From: Streptomyces sp. NBC_01116
GTDB lineage: Bacteria; Actinomycetota; Actinomycetes; Streptomycetales; Streptomycetaceae
Length of the DNA stretch: 64,000 bases
Assembly (NCBI RefSeq): GCF_041435495.1
Contig: NZ_CP108645.1
Span: forward strand, 45,829-109,828
Direction of reading: 5' to 3'
Shown here: in pieces, positions 17,177-25,454 of the stretch
How positions within the stretch are numbered: the first letter of the stretch is position 1
Layout: the number at the start of each line of letters is the position of its first letter
The notes under the pieces: model-generated
Told to the model about the DNA's origin: nothing
Seen by the model: the letters and a program-made list of their open reading frames with translations, nothing else
Databases searched by the model: none
Made by a program: the position numbers and the translations under genes

Positions 17177-17851
17177 ATGAATGCCCCTGCACGCTTACCG
17201 GGCCGGATCGGCCCGCGCACCCTCCTGATCACCACAGCCGTGCCGCTGACCGGCTGGGCGGTCCACGCCGTCACCCTGCACAAGCGCCTCGCCGCCACCC
17301 GCAAGGATCCGCTGACCGGGCTGCTGCGCCGCGACGCCTACACCGCCCGCGCCCGACGCCTCCTCGCCCGCCACGGCGACGACGTCACCGTGGTCATGGT
17401 CGACGCCGACCATTTCAAGTCCGTGAACGACACCCTGGGCCACGCGGCCGGGGACACGGTCCTCGCCGCGTTCGGCAGTCGGCTCTCCGCCTGGGCGGGC
17501 CCCCGCGCCGCAGTCGGCCGTCTCGGAGGCGACGAGTTCGCCGTCACTCTGGAGCTGAACGCCGACCGACGCGAGCGGCGACTGGAGCAGCTGGTCCGGA
17601 TGCTGCACACCCCGGTCGTCCTGGACGACGGCCGCACGGTCGACGTCGCCGCGTCGGTCGGCGCCGCGACCCCGGACGTGCTGGGCACCCGCGACCTGAG
17701 CGCGTTGCAGAGGGCGGCCGACGCCGCGCTCTACGCGGGGAAGCACTCCGGCCGCGCAGTCGTCGCGACGGCCGCGCACGCGACCACGCCGTCCATCAAC
17801 GGCCGCCGGGCCGGCCGCCCGGGCACCACCGTGTGGGGGCGAGCCGCATGA
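17177..17851 (+). CDS. GGDEF domain protein, putative diguanylate cyclase
   Basis: A 224-residue protein: one hydrophobic helix near 14-32, then a complete GGDEF domain. DPLTGLLRRDAY opens the domain, DADHFKSVNDTLGH carries the metal and base site, and the active-site loop GGDEF is at 117-121. The residues before the loop do not give the RxxD inhibitory site. It probably makes cyclic di-GMP at the membrane. I chose ATG 17,177 with GGGAGA upstream; MRREG at 17,153 is possible. Its stop overlaps the next ATG. A diguanylate cyclase on a mobile replicon could alter development of the host mycelium. Confidence 0.85.
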   Translation: MNAPARLPGRIGPRTLLITTAVPLTGWAVHAVTLHKRLAATRKDPLTGLLRRDAYTARARRLLARHGDDVTVVMVDADHFKSVNDTLGHAAGDTVLAAFGSRLSAWAGPRAAVGRLGGDEFAVTLELNADRRERRLEQLVRMLHTPVVLDDGRTVDVAASVGAATPDVLGTRDLSALQRAADAALYAGKHSGRAVVATAAHATTPSINGRRAGRPGTTVWGRAA

Positions 17852-18291
17852 GCGTTGCACTCCTGCCCGAGGGTGACTGGATCCGGGGCATCAGCATCAA
17901 GCAGCCCTGGACGACCGCGATCCTGACCGGGTCCAAGACCATCGAGAATCGCCCGCAGCCCTGGTCGTGGCGCGGCTGGCTGCTGCTGCACGCAGGCCGC
18001 CAGGTCGACCGCCCCGCCCTGCGCGCGCCGATGGTCGCCCGGGCGATCCGCAGCCGGGAGCTGACGACCGGCGCGGTGATCGGGGTCGCGCGGCTGACCG
18101 GTTGTCACCAGGACCCGGATGGCGCCCCGCCCTGCACCGAGTTCGCGCAGCCCGGGGCGTGGCACCTGGAACTCGTCGACGTCCATGCCCTTGCCCTGCC
18201 GATTCCGGCGCGCGGACAGCTCGTGCCCTGGCGGCCGACCGAGGACCTCGTCGACCAGGTCCTCCAGCAGCTGCCGCACCTGCGGCCGTGA
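17848..18291 (+). CDS. ASCH domain protein
   Basis: A 147-residue protein beginning with GISIKQPWTTAILTGSKTIENR, the characteristic start of ASCH domains. A WLLLHAGRQVD strand and a GVARLTGCH strand complete the small barrel. ASCH proteins bind RNA and some hydrolyse modified cytidines. It overlaps both neighbours by 4 bases (ATGA, GTGA), so it is tightly coupled to the GGDEF gene. Confidence 0.8.
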   Translation: MSVALLPEGDWIRGISIKQPWTTAILTGSKTIENRPQPWSWRGWLLLHAGRQVDRPALRAPMVARAIRSRELTTGAVIGVARLTGCHQDPDGAPPCTEFAQPGAWHLELVDVHALALPIPARGQLVPWRPTEDLVDQVLQQLPHLRP

Positions 18292-18566
18292 CCCGAGCCC
18301 GCAACAGGAAGCAGCCCGTCGAGCCCGGCCTGATCCCCGCGCCCGGCGAGCTGCTCGACTGGCGGGACAGCCAGCACTTCGACCGGTGGCAGGCCCAGCC
18401 CTGCGCACTGTGTCAGCAGCCCACGCCGATGCGTTCCCACGCCAAGGAACCCGTCCACAAGGCCTGCGCAGAGAGCTGGATCGCAGCCAACCCGGTCGAG
18501 GCACGTCGGGGCCGCTTCGCCTCGGACTCCCAGCCCAAGAGCCGGCACGAGAGCAACCACGCCTGA
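18288..18566 (+). CDS. Small CALC-motif hypothetical protein
   Basis: A 92-residue protein from GTG overlapping the previous stop. It contains FDRWQAQPCALCQQPTPMRSH and KACAESW, giving a C-x2-C ... H ... C arrangement that may bind one zinc. The C-terminal tail is polar. Probable last gene of the GGDEF-ASCH operon. Confidence 0.6.
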   Translation: MTRARNRKQPVEPGLIPAPGELLDWRDSQHFDRWQAQPCALCQQPTPMRSHAKEPVHKACAESWIAANPVEARRGRFASDSQPKSRHESNHA

Positions 18567-18754
18567 CCGGCAGCACCGTCACCGAGGTGATTCGGTCACC
18601 TCACCACGGACGCGCCCCGAGTCGTGACCCCGTACGAACTCCCGCGGTGAGCAAACCGGTGACCACACCCCGGTTCGCTCAGAACACGCACCCACCGCCA
18701 CGAGAACGCAACCCCCGCGACCCTACTCCTGAACTCCTCCCCCGGAGGTCCCTC

Positions 18755-18934
18755 ATGAGCATCAGCCACCAGGACCACGCATACCCCGAACCCGCAGCCC
18801 ACCCGAACTGGTCCAGCCGCCACCACAAGCCCCGGCCCCTCACCCCGGCCCAGCAGAAGCAGAACCGAGACGCACTCCTCCGCGCCCAGCACACCCCCCG
18901 CCCCCGCCACACCACCATGAAGGCCGCCCGATGA
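18755..18934 (+). CDS. Short basic hypothetical protein
   Basis: A 59-residue His/Pro/Arg-rich protein with a strong GGAGG site 6-10 bases before the ATG. Its stop overlaps the next ATG (ATGA). The high positive charge could suit nucleic-acid binding. No family recognised. Confidence 0.55.
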   Translation: MSISHQDHAYPEPAAHPNWSSRHHKPRPLTPAQQKQNRDALLRAQHTPRPRHTTMKAAR

Positions 18935-19403
18935 ACCCCCTCACCCTCGACGGATACCTCGACACGGCCCCGGAACCCGGCCCCACCCCGCAGCCGCCCA
19001 CTTCGACCTGATCCGCCTCCTCGACCACCTGGACACCACCGAACCGGACTCCTGCGCGCAGGTCTTCGCGTGCACCACCGAAACCCCCGCAGGCACCGAG
19101 CTGATCCTGCACCGGGCCCAGCTCGGCGACCTCCTGCGCATCTCCGGCACCGTCACGGAGCCCGGCTCCCCCGGCGCTCCCCCGCATCTGCGCGTTCACG
19201 CGATTGACGTCCTCGACACCGCGCTGCTCACCACCCTGGGAGCCACGGTGCTGGAGCGCTACGGCACCTACGTCCTCGTGTTCGACGCCGACCGCGACGA
19301 GGTCCCCGTCTTCACCACCACCGGCCGCTGGGTCGGCGAAGCCGCCACCCCCGACGCCATCGGCCACCTCATCCACGCCTTCGAGAACACCAACCCGCCC
19401 TGA
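18931..19403 (+). pseudogene. Hypothetical gene with a probable 1-bp deletion
   Basis: ATG 18,931 overlaps the previous stop and begins MNPLTLDGYLDTAPEPG. The clearly coding continuation lies in another frame from about 18,990: AAHFDLIRLLDHLDT..., ending with a stop at 19,401-19,403. That frame has no start codon of its own. A single missing base in the C-rich run near 18,985 would restore a protein of about 157 residues. It could be a real pseudogene, a sequencing error in a C run, or a programmed shift. Confidence 0.55.
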
Positions 19404-19483
19404 AGACCACCACGCCCTCCCCCGCCCCGCCCCGCCGGCCACGATGCCGCGCCACCGAACCCGACCCAGCAAGGAGGCCGCTC

Positions 19484-20080
19484 ATGCTCACCTTCTTCAA
19501 CCAGTTCCCCCAGCGGATCTCCGACGTCACCACCCAGCTCACCACCCACGGCATCCCGCTCACAGCCCCCACCACCCCGGCCTCTCTCCAGGACCCCAAT
19601 GACCCGTGGGCCAGCAGCCGGCCCACCCCGCCGGTCGACCGCACCGCCCTCGCCTGGTGCACCGCGGCCCAGATGCTGAGCGCCCACCACCGCACCCCCC
19701 TCAGCACCCAGGTGCTCTCCGCCGACGCGCTGATCCGCGAGCTCGGAGTCCGCGGGCTCGCCCAGCTCCACATCGACCTCCACGACGGTGCCCCCATCGA
19801 CTACCGTCTCACCCGCTGCCCGTGCTGCTCCGGCTGCGGCGAGGACCCCCTCCTCCAGGACTGCGCGGAACTCGACTGCCCCCCGCAGTACGAGTTCATC
19901 GGCCACGACCACATCTGCCCGGTCTGCATGGGCGCCGACTACCAGCCCGACTGGTTCGCCGAAGAACGCATCACGGACCTTGACCGACTGCTTGCTGATG
20001 CTCTCGGGCGTCGAGATGCCCAGGGCCTCTGGCCGAGGGTGAAAGCCCGTCACCGCATGAGACTGGCAAGGCGGAGCTAG
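19484..20080 (+). CDS. Cys-rich hypothetical protein with zinc-like clusters
   Basis: A 198-residue protein. Residues 120-160 hold CPCCSGCGEDPLLQDCAELDC, then ICPVCMGADYQPDWF, enough ligands for two zinc sites. The N-terminal half is an all-helical segment with WCTAAQMLSAHH. AAGGAGG lies before the ATG. It ends the long backbone gene set; a hairpin follows 18 bases later. Confidence 0.65.
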   Translation: MLTFFNQFPQRISDVTTQLTTHGIPLTAPTTPASLQDPNDPWASSRPTPPVDRTALAWCTAAQMLSAHHRTPLSTQVLSADALIRELGVRGLAQLHIDLHDGAPIDYRLTRCPCCSGCGEDPLLQDCAELDCPPQYEFIGHDHICPVCMGADYQPDWFAEERITDLDRLLADALGRRDAQGLWPRVKARHRMRLARRS

Positions 20081-20097
20081 CTCAGCAGTAGATCGCA

Positions 20098-20133
20098 GGC
20101 CCCGTACGTCCCAGCGCTGGAACGTACGGGGCC
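20098..20133 (+). terminator. Hairpin ending the backbone gene set
   Basis: A 12-bp stem GGCCCCGTACGT and its complement around a 12-nt loop, followed by GATTGTGTTT, a partly T-rich tail. Confidence 0.65.
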
Positions 20134-20392
20134 GATTGTGTTTCGGGGTATGCAGTCTGGCTTCCGGCTCTCAAGGTGTACCGCCGGACCTGCTGGCTGA
20201 CTGCTCGTGCGGCGATGGTTGGGCCGAAAAGCCACTTCTGGGAGAAAAGCGACCGGCAGGAAGGGGGTTCTGCCAGGCGAACTCGAAGGTGTTGGTGTGA
20301 TCGGGTGCGGCCTGGACCGCAAGGCCCCCAGCGGGCCGCCCAGGGATTTTCGTTGTCTGGATCGCGGTGTGAGCGAGATGTATGCCCGAGGT

Positions 20393-20405
20393 ATTACGGC
20401 GTAAT
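20393..20405. promoter_or_regulatory. parS-like palindrome, copy 1
   Basis: ATTACGGCGTAAT, a 6-bp palindromic pair around one base, 81 bases before the ParA start. The same 13-mer (centre base C) recurs inside and after the ParB gene. Proposed ParB binding site; inferred from position and repetition. Confidence 0.6.
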
Positions 20406-20435
20406 GAGCGACTCCTGACTGCGATTCAATACAAA

Positions 20436-20474
20436 ACTAACGCGCCGATGGTGGAGTCGATCTTTGACGTTAGT
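20436..20474. promoter_or_regulatory. Inverted repeat ACTAACG/CGTTAGT before ParA
   Basis: The two 7-bp arms are 25 bases apart, and the right arm overlaps the start of the ribosome-binding region (TAAGG). A likely operator for autoregulation, since the ParA protein carries N-terminal DNA-binding-like segments. Confidence 0.4.
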
Positions 20475-20485
20475 AAGGTATGTGC

Positions 20486-21730
20486 ATGACTTCGTCTGAC
20501 TCAGGTGACCGCGAGAAGGTCGTCTCTAAGCTGCCCCCCGCCCTGCAGCAGGGTCTGAAGGTCCGCGCCGCACAGCACGGCACCGACATTCAGCACGCCG
20601 TCGAGGCCGGGATCACCGCATGGCGCCGGCTCGGAGCGAACCTCCCCACAGCCGACACTGGAGGAGCAAAGCCGTTCGCCACCTTCCTCCCACCAGGCCA
20701 GTGGGACGAGTTCCGCGAGGCCTGCTCCTCCCGCGGTGTGTCGCTCATCCAAGGGCTCACGCAGTCTGTGCTGTTCTGGCTCGACACCAACCCGGCCCCC
20801 GGCGTCGTCCGACCGGAACACCCCAAGCGGATCATCATCTGCAACCAGAAGGGCGGCGTAGGCAAGACCGCGCTCGCCGCCGGCGTCGGTGAGGCCTACG
20901 CCGAGGACAGCGACCAGCTGCATCCCGTGCGCATCTCCAAGCACTTCGCCGCCGCCCTCATCGAGCCCGACCAGGAACCGGCATCCCCCCTCGACTACGA
21001 GGACCTTCCCGGGCTCGGACTCCGCGTCCTCCTCGTCGACTTCGACCCTCAGTGCCACCTCACCAACCAACTCGGACACGACCCGCTGCCCATCGAGGGC
21101 GACTCCCTCACCAAGCACATGGCGGGCGAGGCCAAGGGCGACCTCAAGAACCTCATCGTCCCCATCGAGGACCCGCGCTTCGGTGACCGCCTGCATCTGC
21201 TGCCCGCGTGCACCGACGCCTTCCTCCTCGACGTGAAGCTCTCCAGCGTACGAGCCCGCGAAGCAGCCCTCGAACGCGTCCTCGGAACAGTCGAAGGCGA
21301 CTACGACGTCGTCATCATCGACTGCCCCCCCAGCCTCGGCCTCAGCATGGATGCCGCCGCCTACTACGGACGCCGTCGTGACGGAGAAGCCCCCGGCAAC
21401 TCCGGCATCCTCATCATCGTCCAGGCCGAAGACAGCTCCGCCGACGCATACGGACTGCTCACCGCACAGGTCGAAGACCTCCGCGCCGACATGCACCTCG
21501 AACTCGACTACCTCGGCATCGTCGTCAACCACTACGACGCCCGCCGCGGCTACATCGCCACCTCCTCCCTCCAGTCATGGATCGACATAAAGGACCCACG
21601 GGTCGTCGGCGTCATCGGAGACCTCAAGGAACAGAAGGAAGCCGTCCGCGTGAAGCGGCCCCTCCTCGCCTACGCCCCCCGCTGCGATCAGGCCGTCGGC
21701 ATGCGTGCACTCACCCGGGAGATCTCGTGA
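20486..21730 (+). CDS. parA: ParA partition ATPase with N-terminal ribbon-helix-helix-like domain
   Basis: A 414-residue plasmid partition ATPase. The deviant Walker A motif KGGVGKT is at 122-128. VLLVDFDPQCHLT (A' motif) and DVVIIDCPPSLG (Walker B) follow. ParA dimers bind nucleoid DNA and move ParB-bound plasmid copies. Residues 12-50 (VVSKLPPALQQGLKVRAAQHG...) and 65-100 (FATFLPPGQWDEFREACSSRG...) each look like a ribbon-helix-helix unit, unusual for ParA, where autoregulating forms normally use a helix-turn-helix. I chose the ATG at 20,486 over 20,480 because TAAGG is then 8 bases away. The stop overlaps the ParB start (GTGA). Confidence 0.85.
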   Translation: MTSSDSGDREKVVSKLPPALQQGLKVRAAQHGTDIQHAVEAGITAWRRLGANLPTADTGGAKPFATFLPPGQWDEFREACSSRGVSLIQGLTQSVLFWLDTNPAPGVVRPEHPKRIIICNQKGGVGKTALAAGVGEAYAEDSDQLHPVRISKHFAAALIEPDQEPASPLDYEDLPGLGLRVLLVDFDPQCHLTNQLGHDPLPIEGDSLTKHMAGEAKGDLKNLIVPIEDPRFGDRLHLLPACTDAFLLDVKLSSVRAREAALERVLGTVEGDYDVVIIDCPPSLGLSMDAAAYYGRRRDGEAPGNSGILIIVQAEDSSADAYGLLTAQVEDLRADMHLELDYLGIVVNHYDARRGYIATSSLQSWIDIKDPRVVGVIGDLKEQKEAVRVKRPLLAYAPRCDQAVGMRALTREIS

Positions 21731-22848
21731 GCAAGGCAGACACCCTCCGCGCGAGCGCGTCCTTCGGCCAGGCCAAGGGAGGCATCAGCGCGCGTCGCGC
21801 CGCAATCGAAGCCGCCGCCGCTGCCCCCACCGACGGCGCTCCCCCGCCGCTCAAGCTCCCTGTCGACGTCATCAGCCTCAACCCCGACAACCCTCGGGAG
21901 AAGCTGGGTGACCTGACCGACCTTGGAGCCAGCCTCCGAGACCACAAGCAGAAGACCGCCATCAGCATCATGAGCCGGTTTGCCTACCTGGAGGGCAACC
22001 CCGACCGGAAGAGCGACCTGGAGGAGGGAACCAAGTACGTCGTCATCGACGGCAACTCGCGCCTCGCAGCTGCACGCGAAGCAGGACTTCCTGACATCAG
22101 GGTGATGCTGGACGACGAGCTCGGCAGTAACCCCGACGAGATCCTCGAATCCGCGTTCGTCGCGAACGTTCATCGTCAGGACCTCGACCCCCTCGACGAA
22201 GCGAAGGTCCTCCAGAGGCTGCTGCAGATCCACAAAACCCAGGAAGCCCTCGCCACCCGCCTCCACCGGTCACAAGGATGGGTGTCACAGCGCCTGGCAC
22301 TTCTCGGACTGACTCCGGAGCTCAAGGAGAAGCTGCAGTCCGGTGAGGAGTCCGCAGCTCTCCTGCGCCGCGTAGGGAAGAAGAAGCCCGCAGAGCAGGA
22401 GGAACACCTCCGCCGTCTCAAGGAGAACGAGCGGCGAGCCCCGCGCACGAACGCGGCGCCGAAGGCTCCCGCTATCCCGGCCCCCGCTCCCCCGGCCCAG
22501 GATCATTACGCCGTAATGACGCCTGCCTCACGCAGCGATCAGGAAGCCGACGCTCCGTCCAGCGAGAACGCTTCAGGCGGACTTTCGAACGCCGCTCCAA
22601 GGCCCAGCGAGAACGACGACACACCTACAGCCGCGAAGCCCCGGCAGCAAGGTGAGATTCTCATGGACGCTGCCTTTGACCAACTCGACGCGGAGCAGCG
22701 AAGCGCCTTCATCCTCCGCTACTTCCAGCGCAGCACGGGAGTCGAAGCCGTCACGGCAGACATGCGGGGGAGCCTCCCTTCCGAGGCACGAACCTCGCTC
22801 GCAGACATCCTCCAGCAGGTTGCCACTGGCCTTCGCGGGGACACGTAG
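21727..22848 (+). CDS. parB: ParB/Spo0J-type partition protein
   Basis: A 373-residue ParB. The N-terminal CTPase-type domain shows ISLNPDNPRE, YVVIDGNSRLAAAREAG and FVANVHRQDLDPLDEA. The helix-turn-helix follows (TQEALATRLHRSQGWVSQRLALL). After a Pro/Ala/Asp-rich linker comes a C-terminal dimerisation-like helix region (LDAEQRSAFILRYF). It binds parS sites and loads ParA. One copy of the proposed parS palindrome lies in its own linker-coding region, encoding HYAVM. GTG start overlaps the ParA stop. Confidence 0.85.
   Translation: MSKADTLRASASFGQAKGGISARRAAIEAAAAAPTDGAPPPLKLPVDVISLNPDNPREKLGDLTDLGASLRDHKQKTAISIMSRFAYLEGNPDRKSDLEEGTKYVVIDGNSRLAAAREAGLPDIRVMLDDELGSNPDEILESAFVANVHRQDLDPLDEAKVLQRLLQIHKTQEALATRLHRSQGWVSQRLALLGLTPELKEKLQSGEESAALLRRVGKKKPAEQEEHLRRLKENERRAPRTNAAPKAPAIPAPAPPAQDHYAVMTPASRSDQEADAPSSENASGGLSNAAPRPSENDDTPTAAKPRQQGEILMDAAFDQLDAEQRSAFILRYFQRSTGVEAVTADMRGSLPSEARTSLADILQQVATGLRGDT
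22505..22517. promoter_or_regulatory. parS-like palindrome, copy 2 (inside ParB gene)
   Basis: ATTACGCCGTAAT inside the linker-coding region of the ParB gene. The codons used (CAT TAC GCC GTA ATG) are AT-rich for this gene, consistent with selection on the DNA site. Confidence 0.6.
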
Positions 22849-22884
22849 CGTCCGAGAGTCCGGCGGAGGTATCACCCGAGAACG

Positions 22885-22944
22885 CGGCGAGACGTAGGTG
22901 GCCGGCACCCACATCGGCAGGTGCCGGCCATCTACGTCTCGCCG
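22885..22944 (+). terminator. Long hairpin after the partition operon
   Basis: A 25-bp stem with one mismatch and a 10-nt loop (CACATCGGCA) starting 37 bases after the ParB stop. The left arm begins CGGCGAGACGTAGG. Very strong terminator-like structure. Confidence 0.75.
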
Positions 22945-23095
22945 ATGCGACAGACGTACCCGCTCTTCAGGGTGGCAAGCACTAAGTTGGAATCGGTGCG
23001 TTCCGCTGCCTCTTCTCCGCTGAAGGCGGTACTGGCATCCACCGCGGGGATCTGAGGGGGTCAGCGGAGGCGAGCGAGCCGGGGGAGACCGGTAG

Positions 23096-23216
23096 ATGCA
23101 TGGGATCTGCGCAGCATCGACGCCCCTACCCATCCCGGCTCAGGATTATTACGCCGTAATGACGACCGCCGCACTGGTCGCTGCCCACGTACGCACTCGG
23201 CGGCCCGACCTTGGGC
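23096..23216 (+). pseudogene. Possible gene start carrying a parS-like site, cut at a junction
   Basis: ATG 23,096 opens a frame reading MHGICAASTPLPIPAQDYYAVM then TTAALVAAHVRTRRPDLGL. The PAQDYYAVM segment mirrors the PAQDHYAVM segment of ParB because both contain the same DNA palindrome. Coding-like bias stops at about 23,215, where a TPR fragment begins on the other strand. It may be the 5' end of a truncated gene. Weak evidence. Confidence 0.3.
23148..23160. promoter_or_regulatory. parS-like palindrome, copy 3
   Basis: ATTACGCCGTAAT, 300 bases downstream of the ParB stop. The flanks (CAGGAT before, GACG after) are shared with copy 2. Confidence 0.6.
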
Positions 23217-23510
23217 TTACGGTTCGAGACCTTCTAGCCAGGCAGTCACGTCCAGGGACCGCTGCAGGGCTGGTCCAAAGAGGTGTGGGTTGGCGTTGGC
23301 CAGAACGCGGTAGTGACTGACAGCTTCGCGGACTGCGGTCAGGCCTTCTTCACGTCGGCCCATCTCACCCAGGTCGATGGAGAGGTTGTGGAGGGCGCTG
23401 GCGAGGTTGGGCAGGTGGGCGTCGGGGTTGGTTTTGGTCAGGGCGCGGCGGATTTCGACAGCCTCTTGAACTGCGGCCAAGGCCTCGCCACGCTGGCCCA
23501 CCCCACTAAT
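23217..23510 (-). pseudogene. C-terminal fragment of a tetratricopeptide repeat protein
   Basis: The frame encodes GQRGEALAAVQEAVEIRR, LASALHNLSIDLGEMGRREE and AVSHYRVLANANP, about two TPR units ending in a natural stop. The typical N-terminal repeats and any ATPase domain are missing. The five-prime boundary near 23,510 falls in unrelated sequence. Such TPR tails are common in actinobacterial SARP/STAND-type proteins. The fragment is bordered by junctions on both sides. Confidence 0.6.
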
Positions 23511-23633
23511 AACGCCGCATGCGTATGCCGGTCCCCGCCGGAGCTCCACCCGGGCCGCTGGCTTCCACCCGGCCGGAGTCGACCAGGGAGAGGAGAGATC
23601 TCCGTCCCCGGCCGTTGGCCCGACTATCCCGGC

Positions 23634-24056
23634 TCAGGCCGTGGTCATCGGCCGCCCGGTGTAGGCGTCGCGGCGGATGTCGGCGAGGAACTGGTGAACC
23701 TGGTCGACCTCCTGCATGCACTCGATCAGGAACCCCGCCGAGGTGTACGCGCACTGCGCCCCGCCACCCGAGTAGCACCACCGCCTGAGGTACCGGGTGA
23801 CCACCGCCACCAGCTTGTCCATGACGTACCCAGCCTCACAGTCGACGTGCCCGGCCGGCACCACAGTGAGGTAGCGGTCCAGCAGCAGCGCACCGAACTC
23901 GCCCACCAGCTGCGCCAGCTCCTTGCCGTCCCGGTGGAACTCCTCCAGCCGGGCCCACGCTTCCTCGTCGTCCTGCCAGACCAGCTCCACGTAGTCGCAG
24001 GCCCGCAGGATCTGCTCCGGCGCGAGCTGGGGCACCTTGGGCGACGTCGTCTCCAT
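23634..24056 (-). CDS. Hypothetical helical protein
   Basis: A 140-residue acidic, mainly helical protein with a good AAGGAG site. Notable segments are VELVWQDDEEAWARLEEF and YLRRWCYSGGGAQCAYTSAGF. It is transcribed away from the replication-relaxation gene. No catalytic motif. It may belong to the plasmid backbone; family not recognised. Confidence 0.65.
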   Translation of the reverse strand: METTSPKVPQLAPEQILRACDYVELVWQDDEEAWARLEEFHRDGKELAQLVGEFGALLLDRYLTVVPAGHVDCEAGYVMDKLVAVVTRYLRRWCYSGGGAQCAYTSAGFLIECMQEVDQVHQFLADIRRDAYTGRPMTTA

Positions 24057-24359
24057 GACAACTCCTTGCTGTTCGCCGGCCGGGCGCCTGGTGCGCCCGG
24101 CCGATCCCCACGGTGCGCGTCCGGCCTTGTGGACAGAGACCGCGCTCCGGGACGTGGCGTGCGGGCATGACTCCGGTCACGGACAAACCGAGAGGACAAG
24201 GGGCGGTCAAGGGACGTACCGGACACCGGCGGCCAGCGGGCGTCAGACCGCGGTCAAGGGGTGACCTCGCACGGTGGCTCCGGCCCGTACGCACATCCGC
24301 GTACGGGCCGGACCTGTCACCGATCCGGCCGCGTAGGGCCGGAGAATCCCGAGGATCCG

Positions 24360-25454
24360 ATGACCGCCGCACCCGACCCGCACACCCGCCCCGCCCCGGC
24401 GGACAGCACCACGACAGCAAGCCCCAAGGCGAGCCCTGCGGCAAGCCCCGCACCCAGCCCCGCAGCCATCGGCCGCCGCCTGAGCGTTGTTGCTGATCAG
24501 ACCCCTGATTCGCCTGTCCCGGCCGGTTGCAACTCCTCTTCTACAAGTACTGATGTACTTGGAGAAGCGTCCCGGCCCCGCAAGGCCGCAGTCGCGAAGG
24601 CCGGCGCGGACATCCGCGGCGAGGTCCTGCTGACCCTCGCCCAGCTGCGCCTTGCCACACCCCGCCAGCTCAAGGCGCTGCTGCTGCCGCACCAGCAGGA
24701 CACCGACCACGTACGCCGGGCGCTGCGCAACCTTCTGGAGGAGTCCCCGGCCCTGGTCGGCCGGACCAACCGCGCCCAGCAGAGCTACTGGCACTGCACC
24801 CCGGCCGGCCTCGCCGAAGCAGCGGCCTCCGGTGAACTCGCACCCACCACCGGCCGGACCACCGGCAAGCGCATCGCCGCGAGCAAGACCGGCCTTCGCG
24901 AGCACGGCCTGGCCCTGGTCGACACCGTCATCGCCTTCCACCAGGCGCAGGTCGCCGACCACGCGGACTGGCGGGTGGAAGCGCCCCACCCCACCCCGGC
25001 CGGGAACCTCCTGCCCGACGGCGTGGTGCTCCTGGCAGACGGTTCCAGCGCGTTCGTGGAGATCGACCGCACCATGTCCTACGCCCGCCTGGTCGCCAAG
25101 CTGGAACGCTACGACGCCTACCGGGGCGCCCCGGCCGCCGGGCGCGGGAACGCCGCCCGGCCCCCGCGCTCGCACTGGCACGAGAACTACGCGGGCCCGT
25201 CCCTGGACCGCCCGTTCCCGCCGGTGCTGTTCGTCTTCGCTCCGGCCCGACGCCGCGCGGCCCCGGACACGAGAGAAGCCGCCTTCCATGAGCGGGCCGG
25301 CCGGGTGGGGAGCGTGGGCTACCGGCTCACCGTGGCGACCACGACCCTGCCCCTGCTGACGGAGCACGGGGCGGGCAGGGCGGTGTGGCGGGTCGTCGGC
25401 AACGGCCGCGGTGAGGAACGCCGAACGCTGGCCGCACTGCCGAAGGCGCGATGA
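24360..25454 (+). CDS. Replication-relaxation family protein
   Basis: A 364-residue protein. After a low-complexity Ala/Pro/Ser N-terminus (about 90 residues) comes a winged-helix segment RGEVLLTLAQLRLATPRQLKALLLP...HVRRALRNLLEESPALV and YWHCTPAGLAEA. This matches the replication-relaxation family of actinobacterial plasmids and integrative elements. The C-terminal half includes NLLPDGVVLLADGSSAFVEIDRT, a D...E-x-D pattern resembling a degenerate nuclease-like fold. The name comes from a plasmid-replication link; the reaction is unproven. The ATG lacks a strong ribosome-binding site. It is divergent from the upstream gene with a 300-bp intergenic region. Confidence 0.75.
   Translation: MTAAPDPHTRPAPADSTTTASPKASPAASPAPSPAAIGRRLSVVADQTPDSPVPAGCNSSSTSTDVLGEASRPRKAAVAKAGADIRGEVLLTLAQLRLATPRQLKALLLPHQQDTDHVRRALRNLLEESPALVGRTNRAQQSYWHCTPAGLAEAAASGELAPTTGRTTGKRIAASKTGLREHGLALVDTVIAFHQAQVADHADWRVEAPHPTPAGNLLPDGVVLLADGSSAFVEIDRTMSYARLVAKLERYDAYRGAPAAGRGNAARPPRSHWHENYAGPSLDRPFPPVLFVFAPARRRAAPDTREAAFHERAGRVGSVGYRLTVATTTLPLLTEHGAGRAVWRVVGNGRGEERRTLAALPKAR

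Larger units (their letters stand above)
20134..20485. other. Regulatory region before the partition operon
   Basis: About 350 bases without a convincing gene. The part near 20,400-20,480 is clearly more AT-rich than its surroundings and holds a parS-like palindrome and an inverted repeat (listed separately). This is where the promoter of the ParA gene must lie. Confidence 0.5.

Noticed and set aside
20070..20097. tRNA-like start GCGGAGCTAGCTCAGCAGTAG
   Set aside because: It overlaps the end of a coding region, the D stem does not close, and a terminator hairpin follows instead of an anticodon arm.
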